Of a stretch of 64,000 nt of DNA, positions 29,001 to 37,921 are shown one piece after another. Within the stretch, counting starts at the first letter, position 1; each line of letters begins with the position of its first letter. The notes under the pieces were generated by a model. That model was not told the DNA's origin. It worked only from the letters and a program-made list of their open reading frames with translations, and did no database searches. The DNA is from Rikenellaceae bacterium (lineage in GTDB: Bacteria > Bacteroidota > Bacteroidia > Bacteroidales > Rikenellaceae). The position numbers and the translations under genes were made by a program. Where the stretch lies: positions 44,573-108,572 of the forward strand of contig SUZF01000004.1 of the NCBI GenBank assembly GCA_015060065.1, read 5' to 3'.

Positions 29001-29759
29001 TTTACCTATTGGCAGATGCAGGATGATAACGACTTCGATGCGCAACTTCCGCTTGTCGGCAAGAACATCAGCCGTGCAGTCCGCATATACGGAAATGCCG
29101 AGCCAACGAAGGTTACAATCAATGGTGTGGATGTTACCTCAACCAAGTACAGCCGTGCAAACTCGACGTATGCCCACGATGCTTACTACGGCATCGGTAC
29201 CAACTTTGGTTCAATAACGAGCAGTGGCAACATGTCATTCACAACACGAGGATATCACGAGGTGGTTATCGAGGCGACCTATGCCGACGGTACGGTATTG
29301 AGAGAGACCCGCGAGATTGCCGTTTGGGGTCTGACCCTCATACCGAAGAGCGATACCAACTTCACGGAAGGCTCGTACTACGTATTCAACAATACGGCAT
29401 ACGATAACACGTTCCTCTACGATAACGGCTCACACCTCGCAGCCGAGAATCTGGCACAACCTCTCTATCGCTCGCTGTTCTATATCTCCGGCAACAGCAT
29501 CCACAATGTGGCTACGGGCGACTACTGCACGGGCTACAACAACGTGCAGATTGAGGCTTCGGCAAATAGCGGAACGCAATACCAATTCACATACAATGGC
29601 AGTTCATTCGAGATTTTCTACCAATACAGCAGTTACCGCTCCTACTACTGGAAGCAGACAAGTGCCACGGTAACCAATGTTTCGCGCTACGAGAGTGGCA
29701 ACTGCTATTGGAACATCTACGAAGCCGAGCCGGTGGCTCCACTGGGTCGTGATGAGTAA
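26094..29759 (+). CDS. Giant fimbrial tip-like lipoprotein with one FISUMP-type domain and C-terminal adhesion modules
   Basis: A 1221-residue lipoprotein (lipobox IVTGC). Starts at 26091 (GTG), 26094 and 26100 are all possible; none has a clear ribosome-binding site. The N-terminal part resembles fimbrillin domains and is paralogous in layout to the upstream protein (HYLSAVRIFAYAEQSS, GMIYDIHLNL). One FISUMP-type unit follows (YANCYVID, ILWSWHIWV, LDRNLGATAS, YQWGRKDPSMGPP, DPCPFGY). The last 360 residues differ: two immunoglobulin-like segments and a tyrosine/asparagine-rich tail (SYYVFNNTAYDNTFLYDN). It is probably the second tip adhesin, and the last gene of the operon. Confidence 0.78.
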   Translation: MTMNAKKIIDRLLTLWAMLAIVTGCGEWNETDIYPEGGGATRPAISSEIAASCSIERQLAPLAVGRLSQRALVNNTTTKALPSNFLRIDEDVDNANNGLYTFTSNDNTTPYSVNWSRAYLIEGMVTASPDNTTDHLRSIAFEPTQSYKIHIINSDTTNFYHTRMVGWYPANCTLPRRDGVAADTQFENNLFDAVRCTERIEIDDVERDIVGIHFTGLDGKTDLMVSDVREGQHWHLAGSNPASDTHPDDPSQSIYCHPFGHSDNNPTYRNFFNYRHYLSAVRIFAYAEQSSQNLSMWGELETVNLKNQPTSCKVWLPSEPGEFGEVYHWGDYKHLPIATGLIFGELNSDAEMNREAVYPISMKGSDKNHQSYLGYALIQPDKAIDIELHTSSGIYAVNIDTEYTDTLGNDHTIFKEGMIYDIHLNLKTDGSIAAILEVDNDEHFYDLTRLYENEEGESDISTYKYANCYVIDPHTLTVPATGNPYDGYCFSATVIGNGQAGILTSGAQTMYPTSATINPVSAHLLWESKLGLISQVELLYGYVRFRLPDPDAEGNAVIAVYDKDENILWSWHIWVTDMPQQHTFTVGSTEFTILDRNLGATASQWSGAGDALETYGLYYQWGRKDPSMGPPTYNYYPINLITAPYYDYSSQEKDAAEIVQIPQPTLRDGIENPMYLILPTQQTQSYLYNWTYTKYDFLWGYNRQTGITSKTIYDPCPFGYRVSGGELGTLFSYIDGTESFTYTDYGQIRTVPKVAGEAGERVEFYFPYTGYKGVDRGLNSLVGSWRYVGRKTDLQSSIISTTSGDSYMHRSRIYLSSESSWSELNVGNYQGHQIVDFTNRRTAAPVRCVKGVQIGRLLTTLDADRSSVIAGSSVNIDCTARSFESNIKSVIVTVAYHLKEGDQHVERVIYSSDAGFGLEWEDSFTYQIPNEDFVETTTGVFRFVLTVQNELGVSRIASTNVVVGDNSMDFTYWQMQDDNDFDAQLPLVGKNISRAVRIYGNAEPTKVTINGVDVTSTKYSRANSTYAHDAYYGIGTNFGSITSSGNMSFTTRGYHEVVIEATYADGTVLRETREIAVWGLTLIPKSDTNFTEGSYYVFNNTAYDNTFLYDNGSHLAAENLAQPLYRSLFYISGNSIHNVATGDYCTGYNNVQIEASANSGTQYQFTYNGSSFEIFYQYSSYRSYYWKQTSATVTNVSRYESGNCYWNIYEAEPVAPLGRDE

Positions 29760-29777
29760 CGGACTGGTAATAAATGT

Positions 29778-29822
29778 AAAAAAACGGGGAATTTCTTACG
29801 AGGAGTTCCCTGTTTTATTCCC
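29778..29822 (+). terminator. Terminator of the fimbrial operon
   Basis: AAAACGGGGAA pairs with TTCCCTGTTTT (one G-U pair), followed by ATTCC. It starts about 20 bases past the last fimbrial stop codon. Confidence 0.7.
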
Positions 29823-29845
29823 GGAATTACTATCTTTGCCAAAGC

Positions 29846-31345
29846 ATGAGTCCTATAACGGTCATAATCACAATCGTAGCCTACATCGCAGTTCTCTTTG
29901 CGGTGGCGTGGATTACGGAGCGACGTGCCGATAATGCCGACTACTTCTATGGCGGACATCGCTCGCCTTGGTTTGTCGCGATGCTCGGAATGGTCAGTGC
30001 TGCGATGTCGGGTGTAACCTTCATCTCGGTACCGGGGTCGGTGGCAGTATCGGGCTTCTCCTATTTGCAGATGGTGCTGGGCTTTATCGTTGGCTATTTA
30101 GTCATTGCATTTGTGCTGGTACCGCTATTCTATCGCTTCAAAGTCATCTCTCTGTACGAGTACCTCGAAGAGCGTTTCGGCATCGGCACACACCTAACCG
30201 GAGCCTCGTTTTTTCTCCTCTCGCGCACACTGCTGACCGCATTGAGAGGATACGTTGTTTGTACTGTGTTGCAGATGCTTGTTTTCGACCACTACGGAGT
30301 CCCGTTTGCTGTCAATGCCGTGGTATTTATCCTTTTAGTGTGGCTCTACTCACATCGCGGAGGCGTGCGCACCATCGTTTGGACCGATATCTTGCGCACA
30401 TTCTCGCTCATTGGCACTCTGATTCTCTGCATCGTTCTCATTGCACGCTCCGAAGGATTCTCGTTGGGCGAGATGGTAGCAACAATCGCAGACCATCCAT
30501 ACAGCAAGACATGGTTTATGGATGATTGGAACGACAGCCGACACTTTATCAAGCAGTTCGTGGCAGGAGTCTTTATGGTTATCGCAATGACGGGTCTTGA
30601 CCAAGATATGATGCAACGCACGTTGAGTTGCCGTTCAAAGAGGGATGCGCAACGCAATCTTGTTACTGCCGTAGTGTTGCAATCGGTCGTAATCGTACTG
30701 TTTCTCGCCTTGGGCGTAATGTTATATATACATTTGGAACGCGCGGGCGTATGCGCGGGCGCGAAATCGACATTCCCGATGGTTACGTCCGACGGCACAG
30801 CCATAATCGGCAAGTCCGACCACGTCTTTCCGTATGTAGCGACAAGTGGCTCACTACCCGTAGCCATAGGCGTCCTCTTTGTCTTGGGTCTGATATCCTC
30901 CACATACTCCTCCACAGGCTCGGCACTGACGGCTTTAACCACCGCCTTCACAATCGACATCCTGCACGGGCGCGAGCGTTTTGGCGAAGAGCAACTTCGC
31001 CGAGTACGCAGAGGTGTAAATGGCGTGGTTGCGGTTGTTTTGATGGGACTGATTATAATTTTTGACAATATCGGCAACAACAATATCCTCGACACGTTCT
31101 ATTCGGTGGCAAGTTACACCTATGGTCCCCTGCTCGGAATGTTCGCCTTTGGAATATGCTCTCGACGCAAAATCAAGGATTCGCTAACGCCTGCGATAGC
31201 CATTGCATCGCCACTGCTCTGCCTGTTATTGCAACACCATGCCGAAGAGTGGTTCGGAGGTTACCGATTCGGATTCGAAATACTCATAATCAATGCCCTG
31301 CTGACCATGGTGGGGATGGCTCTTATAAGCCGAAAAAAGCAGTAA
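29846..31345 (+). CDS. Sodium:solute symporter family transporter
   Basis: A 499-residue inner-membrane protein with about 13 hydrophobic segments. YFYGGHRSPWFVAMLGMVSA near residue 34 and the paired prolines and glycines of VTFISVPGSVAVSG are typical of the SSS family, which couples uptake of sugars, nucleosides, vitamins or other solutes to sodium. The substrate cannot be read from the sequence. A TATCTTTG -7 element at 29831-29838 precedes the start, without a good -33. It is followed at 27 bases by a secreted EEP-fold hydrolase gene. Confidence 0.88.
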   Translation: MSPITVIITIVAYIAVLFAVAWITERRADNADYFYGGHRSPWFVAMLGMVSAAMSGVTFISVPGSVAVSGFSYLQMVLGFIVGYLVIAFVLVPLFYRFKVISLYEYLEERFGIGTHLTGASFFLLSRTLLTALRGYVVCTVLQMLVFDHYGVPFAVNAVVFILLVWLYSHRGGVRTIVWTDILRTFSLIGTLILCIVLIARSEGFSLGEMVATIADHPYSKTWFMDDWNDSRHFIKQFVAGVFMVIAMTGLDQDMMQRTLSCRSKRDAQRNLVTAVVLQSVVIVLFLALGVMLYIHLERAGVCAGAKSTFPMVTSDGTAIIGKSDHVFPYVATSGSLPVAIGVLFVLGLISSTYSSTGSALTALTTAFTIDILHGRERFGEEQLRRVRRGVNGVVAVVLMGLIIIFDNIGNNNILDTFYSVASYTYGPLLGMFAFGICSRRKIKDSLTPAIAIASPLLCLLLQHHAEEWFGGYRFGFEILIINALLTMVGMALISRKKQ

Positions 31346-31372
31346 TCAATCACCTATAAATACTCAAACACA

Positions 31373-32119
31373 ATGAAAAAAATCTACTCAATTCTCGCAC
31401 TTGCCATCCTTACATTCGCCTCGTGTGGCAGCAACCAAGCACAGGAGCAGACTCTGCGTGTAATGTGCTACAATGTGCGCAACTGCAAAGGTATGGACCT
31501 CAACCTCGACTACGACCGCAGTGCCGAGGTAATCAATCGCGTAAAACCCGACATTGTCGCTGTTCAAGAGTTGGATAGCATGACCACTCGCTATGAGGGC
31601 TACTATGCGCTGGGCGAACTCGCAACACGTACCGGAATGAAAGACTACTACGCCCCCTCAATCAACTACAAGGGCGGAAAGTACGGCATCGGCATCCTCT
31701 CGAAGGAGCCGGCACTCTCGCTGGCGCAGTATCCGCTGCCCTGCCGCAAGGAGCCACGCACGATGCTTGTTGCCGAGTTCGAGAAGTTCTATTTCATCTG
31801 CACACACCTCTCGCTCAACGAGGAGGACCGCACAACCTCGGCAGGCATCATCCGTGACATCATGGCAAAACTCGACAAGCCCGTAATTCTTGCAGGAGAT
31901 TTCAACGCCACACCCGACCTCGAATCGATGAGCGTCTTCAAGGAGTTCTGCACCATACTCTCGAATCCCGAAGAGAAGACTTTCCCCGCAGATGAGCCGA
32001 CTCGCTGCATAGATTACATCATGACTAACTCGAAATCAATCACAGGCAGCAATCCGACGGTTGTCTTCGAGCCACTCGCATCGGACCATCGTCCGCTCTA
32101 TGTCGATGTAAAGATGTAA
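31373..32119 (+). CDS. Secreted endonuclease/exonuclease/phosphatase-fold lipoprotein
   Basis: A 248-residue lipoprotein (lipobox TFASC). The EEP active-site blocks are all present: MCYNVRNCKG, AVQELDS (metal-binding Glu), HLSLNEEDR, AGDFNATPD and SDHRPLYVD (catalytic His). Family members cleave phosphodiesters in nucleic acids, phospholipids or sugars. Outer placement by the lipobox suggests an extracytoplasmic phosphodiesterase. It probably shares a transcript with the upstream symporter. Confidence 0.85.
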   Translation: MKKIYSILALAILTFASCGSNQAQEQTLRVMCYNVRNCKGMDLNLDYDRSAEVINRVKPDIVAVQELDSMTTRYEGYYALGELATRTGMKDYYAPSINYKGGKYGIGILSKEPALSLAQYPLPCRKEPRTMLVAEFEKFYFICTHLSLNEEDRTTSAGIIRDIMAKLDKPVILAGDFNATPDLESMSVFKEFCTILSNPEEKTFPADEPTRCIDYIMTNSKSITGSNPTVVFEPLASDHRPLYVDVKM

Positions 32120-32149
32120 TCTGCTATATACGCAGATTTGCCCAAAAAT

Positions 32150-32190
32150 AAGGGGCTGTCTTACCAGATGTAGGACAACCCCTTGTTTCG
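32150..32190 (+). terminator. Terminator after the EEP hydrolase gene
   Basis: AAGGGGCTGTC (32150-32160) pairs with GGACAACCCCTT (32173-32184), with one bulge, followed by GTTTCG. It may also serve the convergent GDPD gene. Confidence 0.75.
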
Positions 32191-32214
32191 TATCTGTGAA
32201 CAAGATTGTTACAT

Positions 32215-33333
32215 TTAATATTTATAGACATCCGCGCGCAACGAGCGAACAATGCCGCCCTCCGAAATCGCCACACTCAACGAAGGCTTCTTCTCCGTAA
32301 ATCGGATTCCGAATCGGTCAGTACCACGCACACTGCGCGTGAGCGGATAGCGACGCTCGCCATTGAGGATAATCTCGACCTCGCCCTTAAAGTCTATCTC
32401 CAAAACCAACGCTCCGCACTCTATCTCCTCGCTCCACTGCTTGATAACGGGTTGTGATGCCCGACGATTGCGTTTGCGCAGTTTCAGCAGCGACTTTTGG
32501 CTCGGTTCCGGCAACTTCGCAAAGTCGGTCAGCAGGATAGTCACGCCATTGCGCAGTGCCTGCACTTCGTGAGGTGTCTTGAAGATTGACGACTGCACCT
32601 CAAATCCCTTCTCTCGTATTGCGTGGCAATACTCCTTGGTCAGCAACCTGCGGTTCATACTCGACACTCCACATCTCCCGCCAAAGGCTTCCAACCTGTT
32701 AATCGTGTTCTCGACACTCTGATTCTTCTGCATACCCGGATCGAGTAGAATTAGGCAGTTCGAGATTTTACGAGCCTCGACAAGGGTATCGTCATAGCTG
32801 TTAAATGCAATCCAGCCCTCATCGCCCAACATCCGCTGCGCCACAACGTATGAGGCAGGAATTTTGCTGTGCAGAACGGCTATCATCCCCTGCTTTTTGC
32901 ACTCGGCAAGCAACTCTTCGAGTGTCGGCACCGGCACTCGCATCGCGGGGTCGTCCGATGCCAGAACATAGTCACGACGCAACTCCTCGAAGGGGATCTC
33001 CGACACCTTGATCGGAGTGGTCAGGCGCGAATAGTCCGCTGCATGACGCACAGTACGGTTGATTGTCCTATCGTGCATAATAACCATCACGCTATCTGCC
33101 GTATATTTGACATCACACTCGATGCCGGCATATCCGAATCGCTTGGCCATAGCCACAGCAGCAACACTATTTTCAGGCACCACAAACGCCTTATGTGTAG
33201 TACCATCAGGAGCCGTAACTACTCTCTCGGTCCAACCTCCTCGGTGGGCAATCATCAACGGATTTTCCGGCATACGCTTTGCCGACACACCAAGCGTTGT
33301 CAGCAGAGCAATAATCAACAAGAACTTCTTCAT
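32215..33333 (-). CDS. Exported glycerophosphodiester phosphodiesterase family protein
   Basis: A 372-residue protein with a signal peptide (residues 1-18). GDPD signature residues are present: IAHRGG (catalytic His/Arg), PENS, IECDVKYTAD (metal-binding Glu/Asp) and MHDRTINRT (second His). These enzymes release glycerol-3-phosphate from deacylated phospholipids. The C-terminal 90 residues after LTDFAKLPEP form an extra beta-rich domain not needed by the core fold. It is transcribed convergently to the EEP hydrolase. Confidence 0.85.
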   Translation of the reverse strand: MKKFLLIIALLTTLGVSAKRMPENPLMIAHRGGWTERVVTAPDGTTHKAFVVPENSVAAVAMAKRFGYAGIECDVKYTADSVMVIMHDRTINRTVRHAADYSRLTTPIKVSEIPFEELRRDYVLASDDPAMRVPVPTLEELLAECKKQGMIAVLHSKIPASYVVAQRMLGDEGWIAFNSYDDTLVEARKISNCLILLDPGMQKNQSVENTINRLEAFGGRCGVSSMNRRLLTKEYCHAIREKGFEVQSSIFKTPHEVQALRNGVTILLTDFAKLPEPSQKSLLKLRKRNRRASQPVIKQWSEEIECGALVLEIDFKGEVEIILNGERRYPLTRSVRGTDRFGIRFTEKKPSLSVAISEGGIVRSLRADVYKY

Positions 33334-33380
33334 CGGGGTTGTTCGTTTTTTTTGGGGGGCTTTAATCTTTAATGTTGTGG

Positions 33381-34136
33381 CTACTCCATCGGTCTTACGC
33401 GCACCTCGGCAACCCCTTCAAGTTCGCGCACCAAGCGGTCGATATCGGTCTTCTCCTCAACTTCGCCATAGTGGTAAGGATAGAAGATTGCGGGCTTTAT
33501 GGCTTTCACGGCATCGACAGCCTGCTCAACGGTCATTGTGTAGGGTTGATTGACAGGCAGAAATGCCACATCAATATCCTTAACGGCCTTTACATCCTCG
33601 TTATTCTCGGTATCGCCGGCAATATAGAAGCGCGTACCTCCGATAGTGATGATGTATCCGCAATCCTCGCGTGCCTGCGGGTGGAAATCGAGATGGCCCT
33701 CCGTGATATTATAAGCCGGCACAGCCTCCACGCGAACACCATCGAGCGGCTCGGTCACTGCCCCCGGAGTCATCGTCACACAGTCAAAATCGAAAGCCTC
33801 TGCCGACACCTTGTCGCACACCACAACGGTACCCTTTTTCGAGAGTTTATCGATGGCTGCGCGGTCGAAATGGTCGTAGTGCGAGTGGGTCACAAGCACA
33901 ACATCTGCCTTCGGCAAACGTCCATACTCGGCAAATGTTCCCACCGGGTCGATATAGATTAGGCGACCTTCGGTTTCGAGCGAGAGCGATGCGTGTTTGA
34001 AAAACGTAATCGTAACCTCACTGCCTGCTCGTGTGGTAATTTTGTCCTGCGGATAGCCGGTACATCTGTTAGACTTACAACCAAACAGACCAAATAGAGA
34101 TAAAAAAGACATAACTATAACTGTTTTAATTTTCAT
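33381..34136 (-). CDS. Metallo-beta-lactamase-fold hydrolase, lipoprotein
   Basis: A 251-residue protein from the second methionine (34136), which gives a compact lipoprotein signal ending in LFGLFGC; three residues upstream are another possible start. The metal motif is THSHYDHFD near residue 85, with FYIAGDTEN further on supplying more ligands. The N-terminal FFKHASLSLETEGRLIYIDP is typical of the UlaG/YtnP-like MBL hydrolases of unknown substrate. It is followed by the GDPD gene at 47 bases and may be co-transcribed with it. The 271 bases between this gene and the ROK kinase show no feature I can support. Confidence 0.82.
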   Translation of the reverse strand: MKIKTVIVMSFLSLFGLFGCKSNRCTGYPQDKITTRAGSEVTITFFKHASLSLETEGRLIYIDPVGTFAEYGRLPKADVVLVTHSHYDHFDRAAIDKLSKKGTVVVCDKVSAEAFDFDCVTMTPGAVTEPLDGVRVEAVPAYNITEGHLDFHPQAREDCGYIITIGGTRFYIAGDTENNEDVKAVKDIDVAFLPVNQPYTMTVEQAVDAVKAIKPAIFYPYHYGEVEEKTDIDRLVRELEGVAEVRVRPME

Positions 34137-34407
34137 TTTACACACTGATTTATAGGTTTCTTACATAATTATATTGCAAAGTATTTCATCCTCCTGCAAG
34201 CACACCTTTCGACGGGCAAAGTCACCCATCTGTCGATATTTCGCTCACGAATTTAATATTTTTTTCGCAAACTTAAAACTCTACACCATAAAAAAGAGTA
34301 TAAAGCACTGCTCGCGCCACACTCTGCTCCTTTTATTGCATATTTCATGCGCACAATCACAAAAATTGTTTAACTTTGTCTGCAAAGAAACACCTAAAAC
34401 TCAAAAT

Positions 34408-35514
34408 ATGTACAAACACGACCAACGAATCGTCATCACTCTCGATGCCGGTGGAACAAATTTCGTCTTCGGAGCAATGCGTGCCGGAGAGTTCATCATC
34501 GACCCTGTAACAATGCCATCGCAGGCCCACGACCTTGACCTCTGCCTCGCAACCGCAGTGGCCGGTTTCGAGAAAGTTATCTCGATGCTCGATGAGAAGC
34601 CCGTGGCAATAAGTTTCGCCTTCCCCGGCCCGGCAGACTACCCCAACGGAATTATCGGTGGCGGATATCTTCCCAACTTCCCATCGTTCCGCGATGGTGT
34701 GGCACTCGGTCCGTTCCTCGAAGAGAAGTTCGGTATTCCGGTCTATATCAATAACGACGGCGATCTGTTCGCATACGGCGAGGCTCTCTGCGGAGTTCTG
34801 CCCGAAGTAAATGCCCGACTCGAAACCGCAGGCAGCAACAAACGCTACCGCAACCTGCTCGGCTACACCTTCGGAACGGGATTCGGAGTCGGCATGGTAG
34901 TCGATAACCGCCTGAATCGAGGCGACAATTCGTGCGTCGAGACATTCTGTTTGGAGCATAAGAAAATTGCCGGCAATATCGTCGAAGATGGCGTAGCGGT
35001 ACGTGCCGTAAAACGTGTCTATGCAGAGTTGTCAGGCGACACAAACCACACCTTCGAGCCGAAGGATATTTACGACATTGCCGAGGGCAAACGCGAAGGC
35101 AATGTCGAGGCTGCCCAAGGGGCTTTTGCCGAGATGGGCGAGGTTGCCGGAAATGCCATGGCCACGGCTGTAACACTCACTGATTCTCTGATAGTTATCG
35201 GTGGAGGCATCACTGCTGCACGCAAGTATATCATGCCGGCACTCTTGGCGGAGATGCGCAGCAAGATACGCACCCTTTCGGGCGACGAAATCGGCAGAGT
35301 TCAGATGGAGGTTTTCGACCTCGATAACGATGCCGAATTTGAAAAATTTGCACGTGGAGCGCAGCGCGAATTGAAGGTTCCGGGCAGCGAGCGCACGGTA
35401 ACTTTCGACCCAATGAAGCGTATCGGTGTAGCCATCTCGAAAATGGGAGCCAGCAAGGCTATATCGGTAGGAGCCTACGCTTTTGCCCTCTCACAACTCG
35501 ATGCCACAAAATAA
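34408..35514 (+). CDS. ROK-family sugar kinase (glucokinase-like)
   Basis: A 368-residue cytoplasmic protein; the ATG at 34408 directly precedes the phosphate-binding motif DAGGTNFVFGAM and is preferred over the longer open frame. NNDGDLFAYGEA holds the catalytic Asp, and GYTFGTGFGVGMVVDN the second ATP-binding block. The CxCGxxGC zinc motif of typical ROK repressors and kinases is absent; the corresponding region reads VETFCLEHKKIAGN. It probably phosphorylates glucose or another hexose. A -7 element TAACTTTG lies at 34371-34378 without a matching -33. Confidence 0.83.
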   Translation: MYKHDQRIVITLDAGGTNFVFGAMRAGEFIIDPVTMPSQAHDLDLCLATAVAGFEKVISMLDEKPVAISFAFPGPADYPNGIIGGGYLPNFPSFRDGVALGPFLEEKFGIPVYINNDGDLFAYGEALCGVLPEVNARLETAGSNKRYRNLLGYTFGTGFGVGMVVDNRLNRGDNSCVETFCLEHKKIAGNIVEDGVAVRAVKRVYAELSGDTNHTFEPKDIYDIAEGKREGNVEAAQGAFAEMGEVAGNAMATAVTLTDSLIVIGGGITAARKYIMPALLAEMRSKIRTLSGDEIGRVQMEVFDLDNDAEFEKFARGAQRELKVPGSERTVTFDPMKRIGVAISKMGASKAISVGAYAFALSQLDATK

Positions 35515-35540
35515 AATCGGCAGAAAATAGAACGGAAAAT

Positions 35541-35571
35541 TTTGATAATCAATAATTTTTCGTTATCTTTG
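35541..35571 (+). promoter_or_regulatory. Promoter of rpsA
   Basis: -33 TTTG (35541-35544) and -7 TATCTTTG (35564-35571), 19 bases apart, both perfect. An 88-base leader follows. Confidence 0.8.
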
Positions 35572-35665
35572 CAGTCCTTTTGCGCGCACAATGCACGCGA
35601 AGGGACTGTAAATCATTTAATTATTAACTTTTAACGAGCGATTGTATCGCAAAAATTATTTCCAG

Positions 35666-37459
35666 ATGGAAGAAGTAAAGAAAGTCGTTGCAAACGAGGA
35701 TTTCGATTGGAACGCATTTGAAAACGAGTCGAGCCTTTACGATCAAAGCAAGGAGCAGATTACCGAGGCTTATGACAAGACTATGTCTAACATCGCAGTA
35801 GGCGAGGTTGTTGAGGGTACCGTTACCGAAATCAACAAGCGCGAGGTTATCGTAAACATCGGCTACAAGAGCGAGGGTATGATTCCCGTATCGGAGTTCC
35901 GTTACAACTCGGAGTTGCAGGCCGGTGACAAGGTTGAGGTTTATGTTGAGTCTGTTGAGGATAAGGCAGGTCAGCTCGCCCTCTCGCACAAGAAGGCTCG
36001 TCAGCTCAAATCGTGGGATCGCGTTAATGAGGCTCTCGAAAACGACGAAATCATCAAGGGTTACGTTAAGTGCCGCACCAAGGGCGGTATGATTGTCGAT
36101 GTATTCGGTATCGAGGCGTTCCTTCCCGGTTCGCAGATTGATGTTAAGCCGATTCGCGACTACGACGTATATGTTGATAAGACTATGGAGTTCAAGGTTG
36201 TTAAAATCAATCAGGAGTTCCGCAATGTGGTTGTTTCGCACAAGGCTCTTATTGAGGCTGAACTCGAAGCACAGAAGCAAGTTATTATGTCGAAGCTCGA
36301 AAAGGGTCAGATTCTCGAAGGTACGGTTAAGAACATCACTTCGTATGGTGTATTCATCGACCTCGGCGGCGTGGATGGTCTTATCCACATCACCGACCTT
36401 TCGTGGGGTCGCGTAAATCACCCGGAGGAGATTGTAGAACTCGACCAGAAGTTGCAGGTTGTTATCCTCGACTTCGACGAGGCAAAGAAGCGTATCGCTT
36501 TGGGTCTTAAACAGCTCGTTCCCCATCCTTGGGAGGCTTTGGACGCTAACCTCAAAGTTGGCGACAAGGTTACCGGTAAGGTTGTCGTAATGGCTGACTA
36601 TGGTGCATTCGTTGAGATTGCAACCGGTGTTGAGGGTCTGATTCACGTATCGGAGATGTCGTGGAGCCAGCACCTGCGCTCGGCACAGGATTTCATGAAG
36701 GTAGGCGACGAGGTTGAGGCAGTTATCCTGACTCTCGACCGCGAGGAGCGCAAGATGTCGCTCGGTATCAAGCAGCTCACTGCTGATCCGTGGGAGAACA
36801 TCGAGACCAAGTACCCCGTAGGTACCAAGTGTGCAGCCAAGGTTCGCAACTTCACCAACTTCGGTGTATTTGTTGAGATTGAGGAGGGCATCGACGGCCT
36901 TATCCACATCTCGGACCTCTCGTGGACCAAGAAGATTAAGCATCCGGGCGAATTCACGCAGGTAGGTGCAGATATCGATGTTGTAGTTCTCGAAATCGAC
37001 AAGGAGAATCGTCGTTTGAGCCTTGGTCACAAGCAGCTCGAAGAGAATCCTTGGAACGAGTTTGAGAGCCAGTTCGCAGTTGATTCGGTACACGAGGGAA
37101 CAATTGTCGAGATGACCGACAAGGGTGCCGTAGTATCGCTCGGCGAGAACATCGAGGGCTTCGCTCCGACCAAGCAGTTGGTTAAGGAGGATGGCACTTC
37201 TCTCAAAGCAGGCGAGAAGGCAGAGTTCAAGATTTTGGAGTTCTCGAAGAACTCGAAGCGCATCACTCTGTCGCACACCCGCATCTTCGAGGAGGCAAAG
37301 CGTGCCGAAATCGCAGCCGAGAAGGCAGAGAAGAAGGCGGCAGCCGAGGCTACGAAGTCGAGCGTTAAGAAGCTCAACGCATCTGTTGAGAAGACGACGC
37401 TTGGTGATATCGCAGGTCTTGCAGAGTTGAAGGCTGCAATGGAGGCAAACAAGGAGTAA
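35666..37459 (+). CDS. rpsA: 30S ribosomal protein S1
   Basis: A 597-residue protein that helps mRNA onto the 30S subunit. Six S1 RNA-binding domains can be read in order, each opening with a GxxxxGxV-type strand: VGEVVEGTVTEI, DEIIKGYVKC, GQILEGTVKNITSYGVF, GDKVTGKVVVMADYGAF, GTKCAAKVRNFTNFGVF and DSVHEGTIVEMTDKGAVV. The start at 35666 (MEEVKKVVANEDFDW) is preferred over 35642 by family N-termini. Codon use is strongly biased to GTT and GGT, as expected for a very highly expressed gene. It has its own promoter and a strong terminator. Confidence 0.97.
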   Translation: MEEVKKVVANEDFDWNAFENESSLYDQSKEQITEAYDKTMSNIAVGEVVEGTVTEINKREVIVNIGYKSEGMIPVSEFRYNSELQAGDKVEVYVESVEDKAGQLALSHKKARQLKSWDRVNEALENDEIIKGYVKCRTKGGMIVDVFGIEAFLPGSQIDVKPIRDYDVYVDKTMEFKVVKINQEFRNVVVSHKALIEAELEAQKQVIMSKLEKGQILEGTVKNITSYGVFIDLGGVDGLIHITDLSWGRVNHPEEIVELDQKLQVVILDFDEAKKRIALGLKQLVPHPWEALDANLKVGDKVTGKVVVMADYGAFVEIATGVEGLIHVSEMSWSQHLRSAQDFMKVGDEVEAVILTLDREERKMSLGIKQLTADPWENIETKYPVGTKCAAKVRNFTNFGVFVEIEEGIDGLIHISDLSWTKKIKHPGEFTQVGADIDVVVLEIDKENRRLSLGHKQLEENPWNEFESQFAVDSVHEGTIVEMTDKGAVVSLGENIEGFAPTKQLVKEDGTSLKAGEKAEFKILEFSKNSKRITLSHTRIFEEAKRAEIAAEKAEKKAAAEATKSSVKKLNASVEKTTLGDIAGLAELKAAMEANKE

Positions 37460-37505
37460 CCACTCCGGCTTTCAAAGCGATAGAGGGATACTCCCTCAAA
37501 CAGCG

Positions 37506-37548
37506 AACAAGGCTGTCCGACCGCAAGGTCGCGACAGCCTTGTTTTAT
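37506..37548 (+). terminator. Terminator of rpsA
   Basis: A perfect 12-bp stem, 37506-37517 with 37533-37544 (AACAAGGCTGTC / GACAGCCTTGTT), followed by TTATT. Confidence 0.93.
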
Positions 37549-37704
37549 TGTCGAACACTCAACAAACGTGGAGGAAGAATAGATGATAATACGCCCAAAA
37601 TTCAGCGCATATCCATAATACTACAACGCCTATTAAACTTCCAATATCATCTTTACACCCATATCAACTATCAAAAATGACCACAAAAATTTTCTTATTG
37701 ATTG

Positions 37705-37735
37705 TTTGTTTTATAAAAAATGTTGTCTATCTTTG
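37705..37735 (+). promoter_or_regulatory. Promoter of the accessory island
   Basis: -33 TTTG (37705-37708) and -7 TATCTTTG (37728-37735), 19 bases apart, both perfect. Transcription would start near 37742, giving a leader of almost 290 bases before the first island gene. Upstream, 37550-37700, I see nothing. Confidence 0.78.
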
Positions 37736-37827
37736 CGTTAGATAAGGTGTGTAATGATGTCTAAACAAGGGTTATCAATAATACACGCCGTGAAATTTTA
37801 CGGCACCATTCCCTCCTCCGAAGCATC

Positions 37828-37836
37828 GGGGGGGGG
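37828..37836 (+). repeat. G9 homopolymer in the island leader
   Basis: Nine consecutive G in the untranslated leader between the promoter and the first island gene. Such tracts change length by slippage and could alter leader folding. Confidence 0.85.
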
Positions 37837-37921
37837 AATTTGCTGATTATCAATCACTTACATCCTCCAATAGCACCTAAACTCGTTTTTGTTGATTGTT
37901 TATAAACGATAACAACCTCCA

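Noticed and set aside
35624..37276. Open frame of 550 codons on the minus strand opposite rpsA
   Set aside because: A product of the strong codon bias of rpsA; repetitive low-complexity translation mirroring the six S1 domains.
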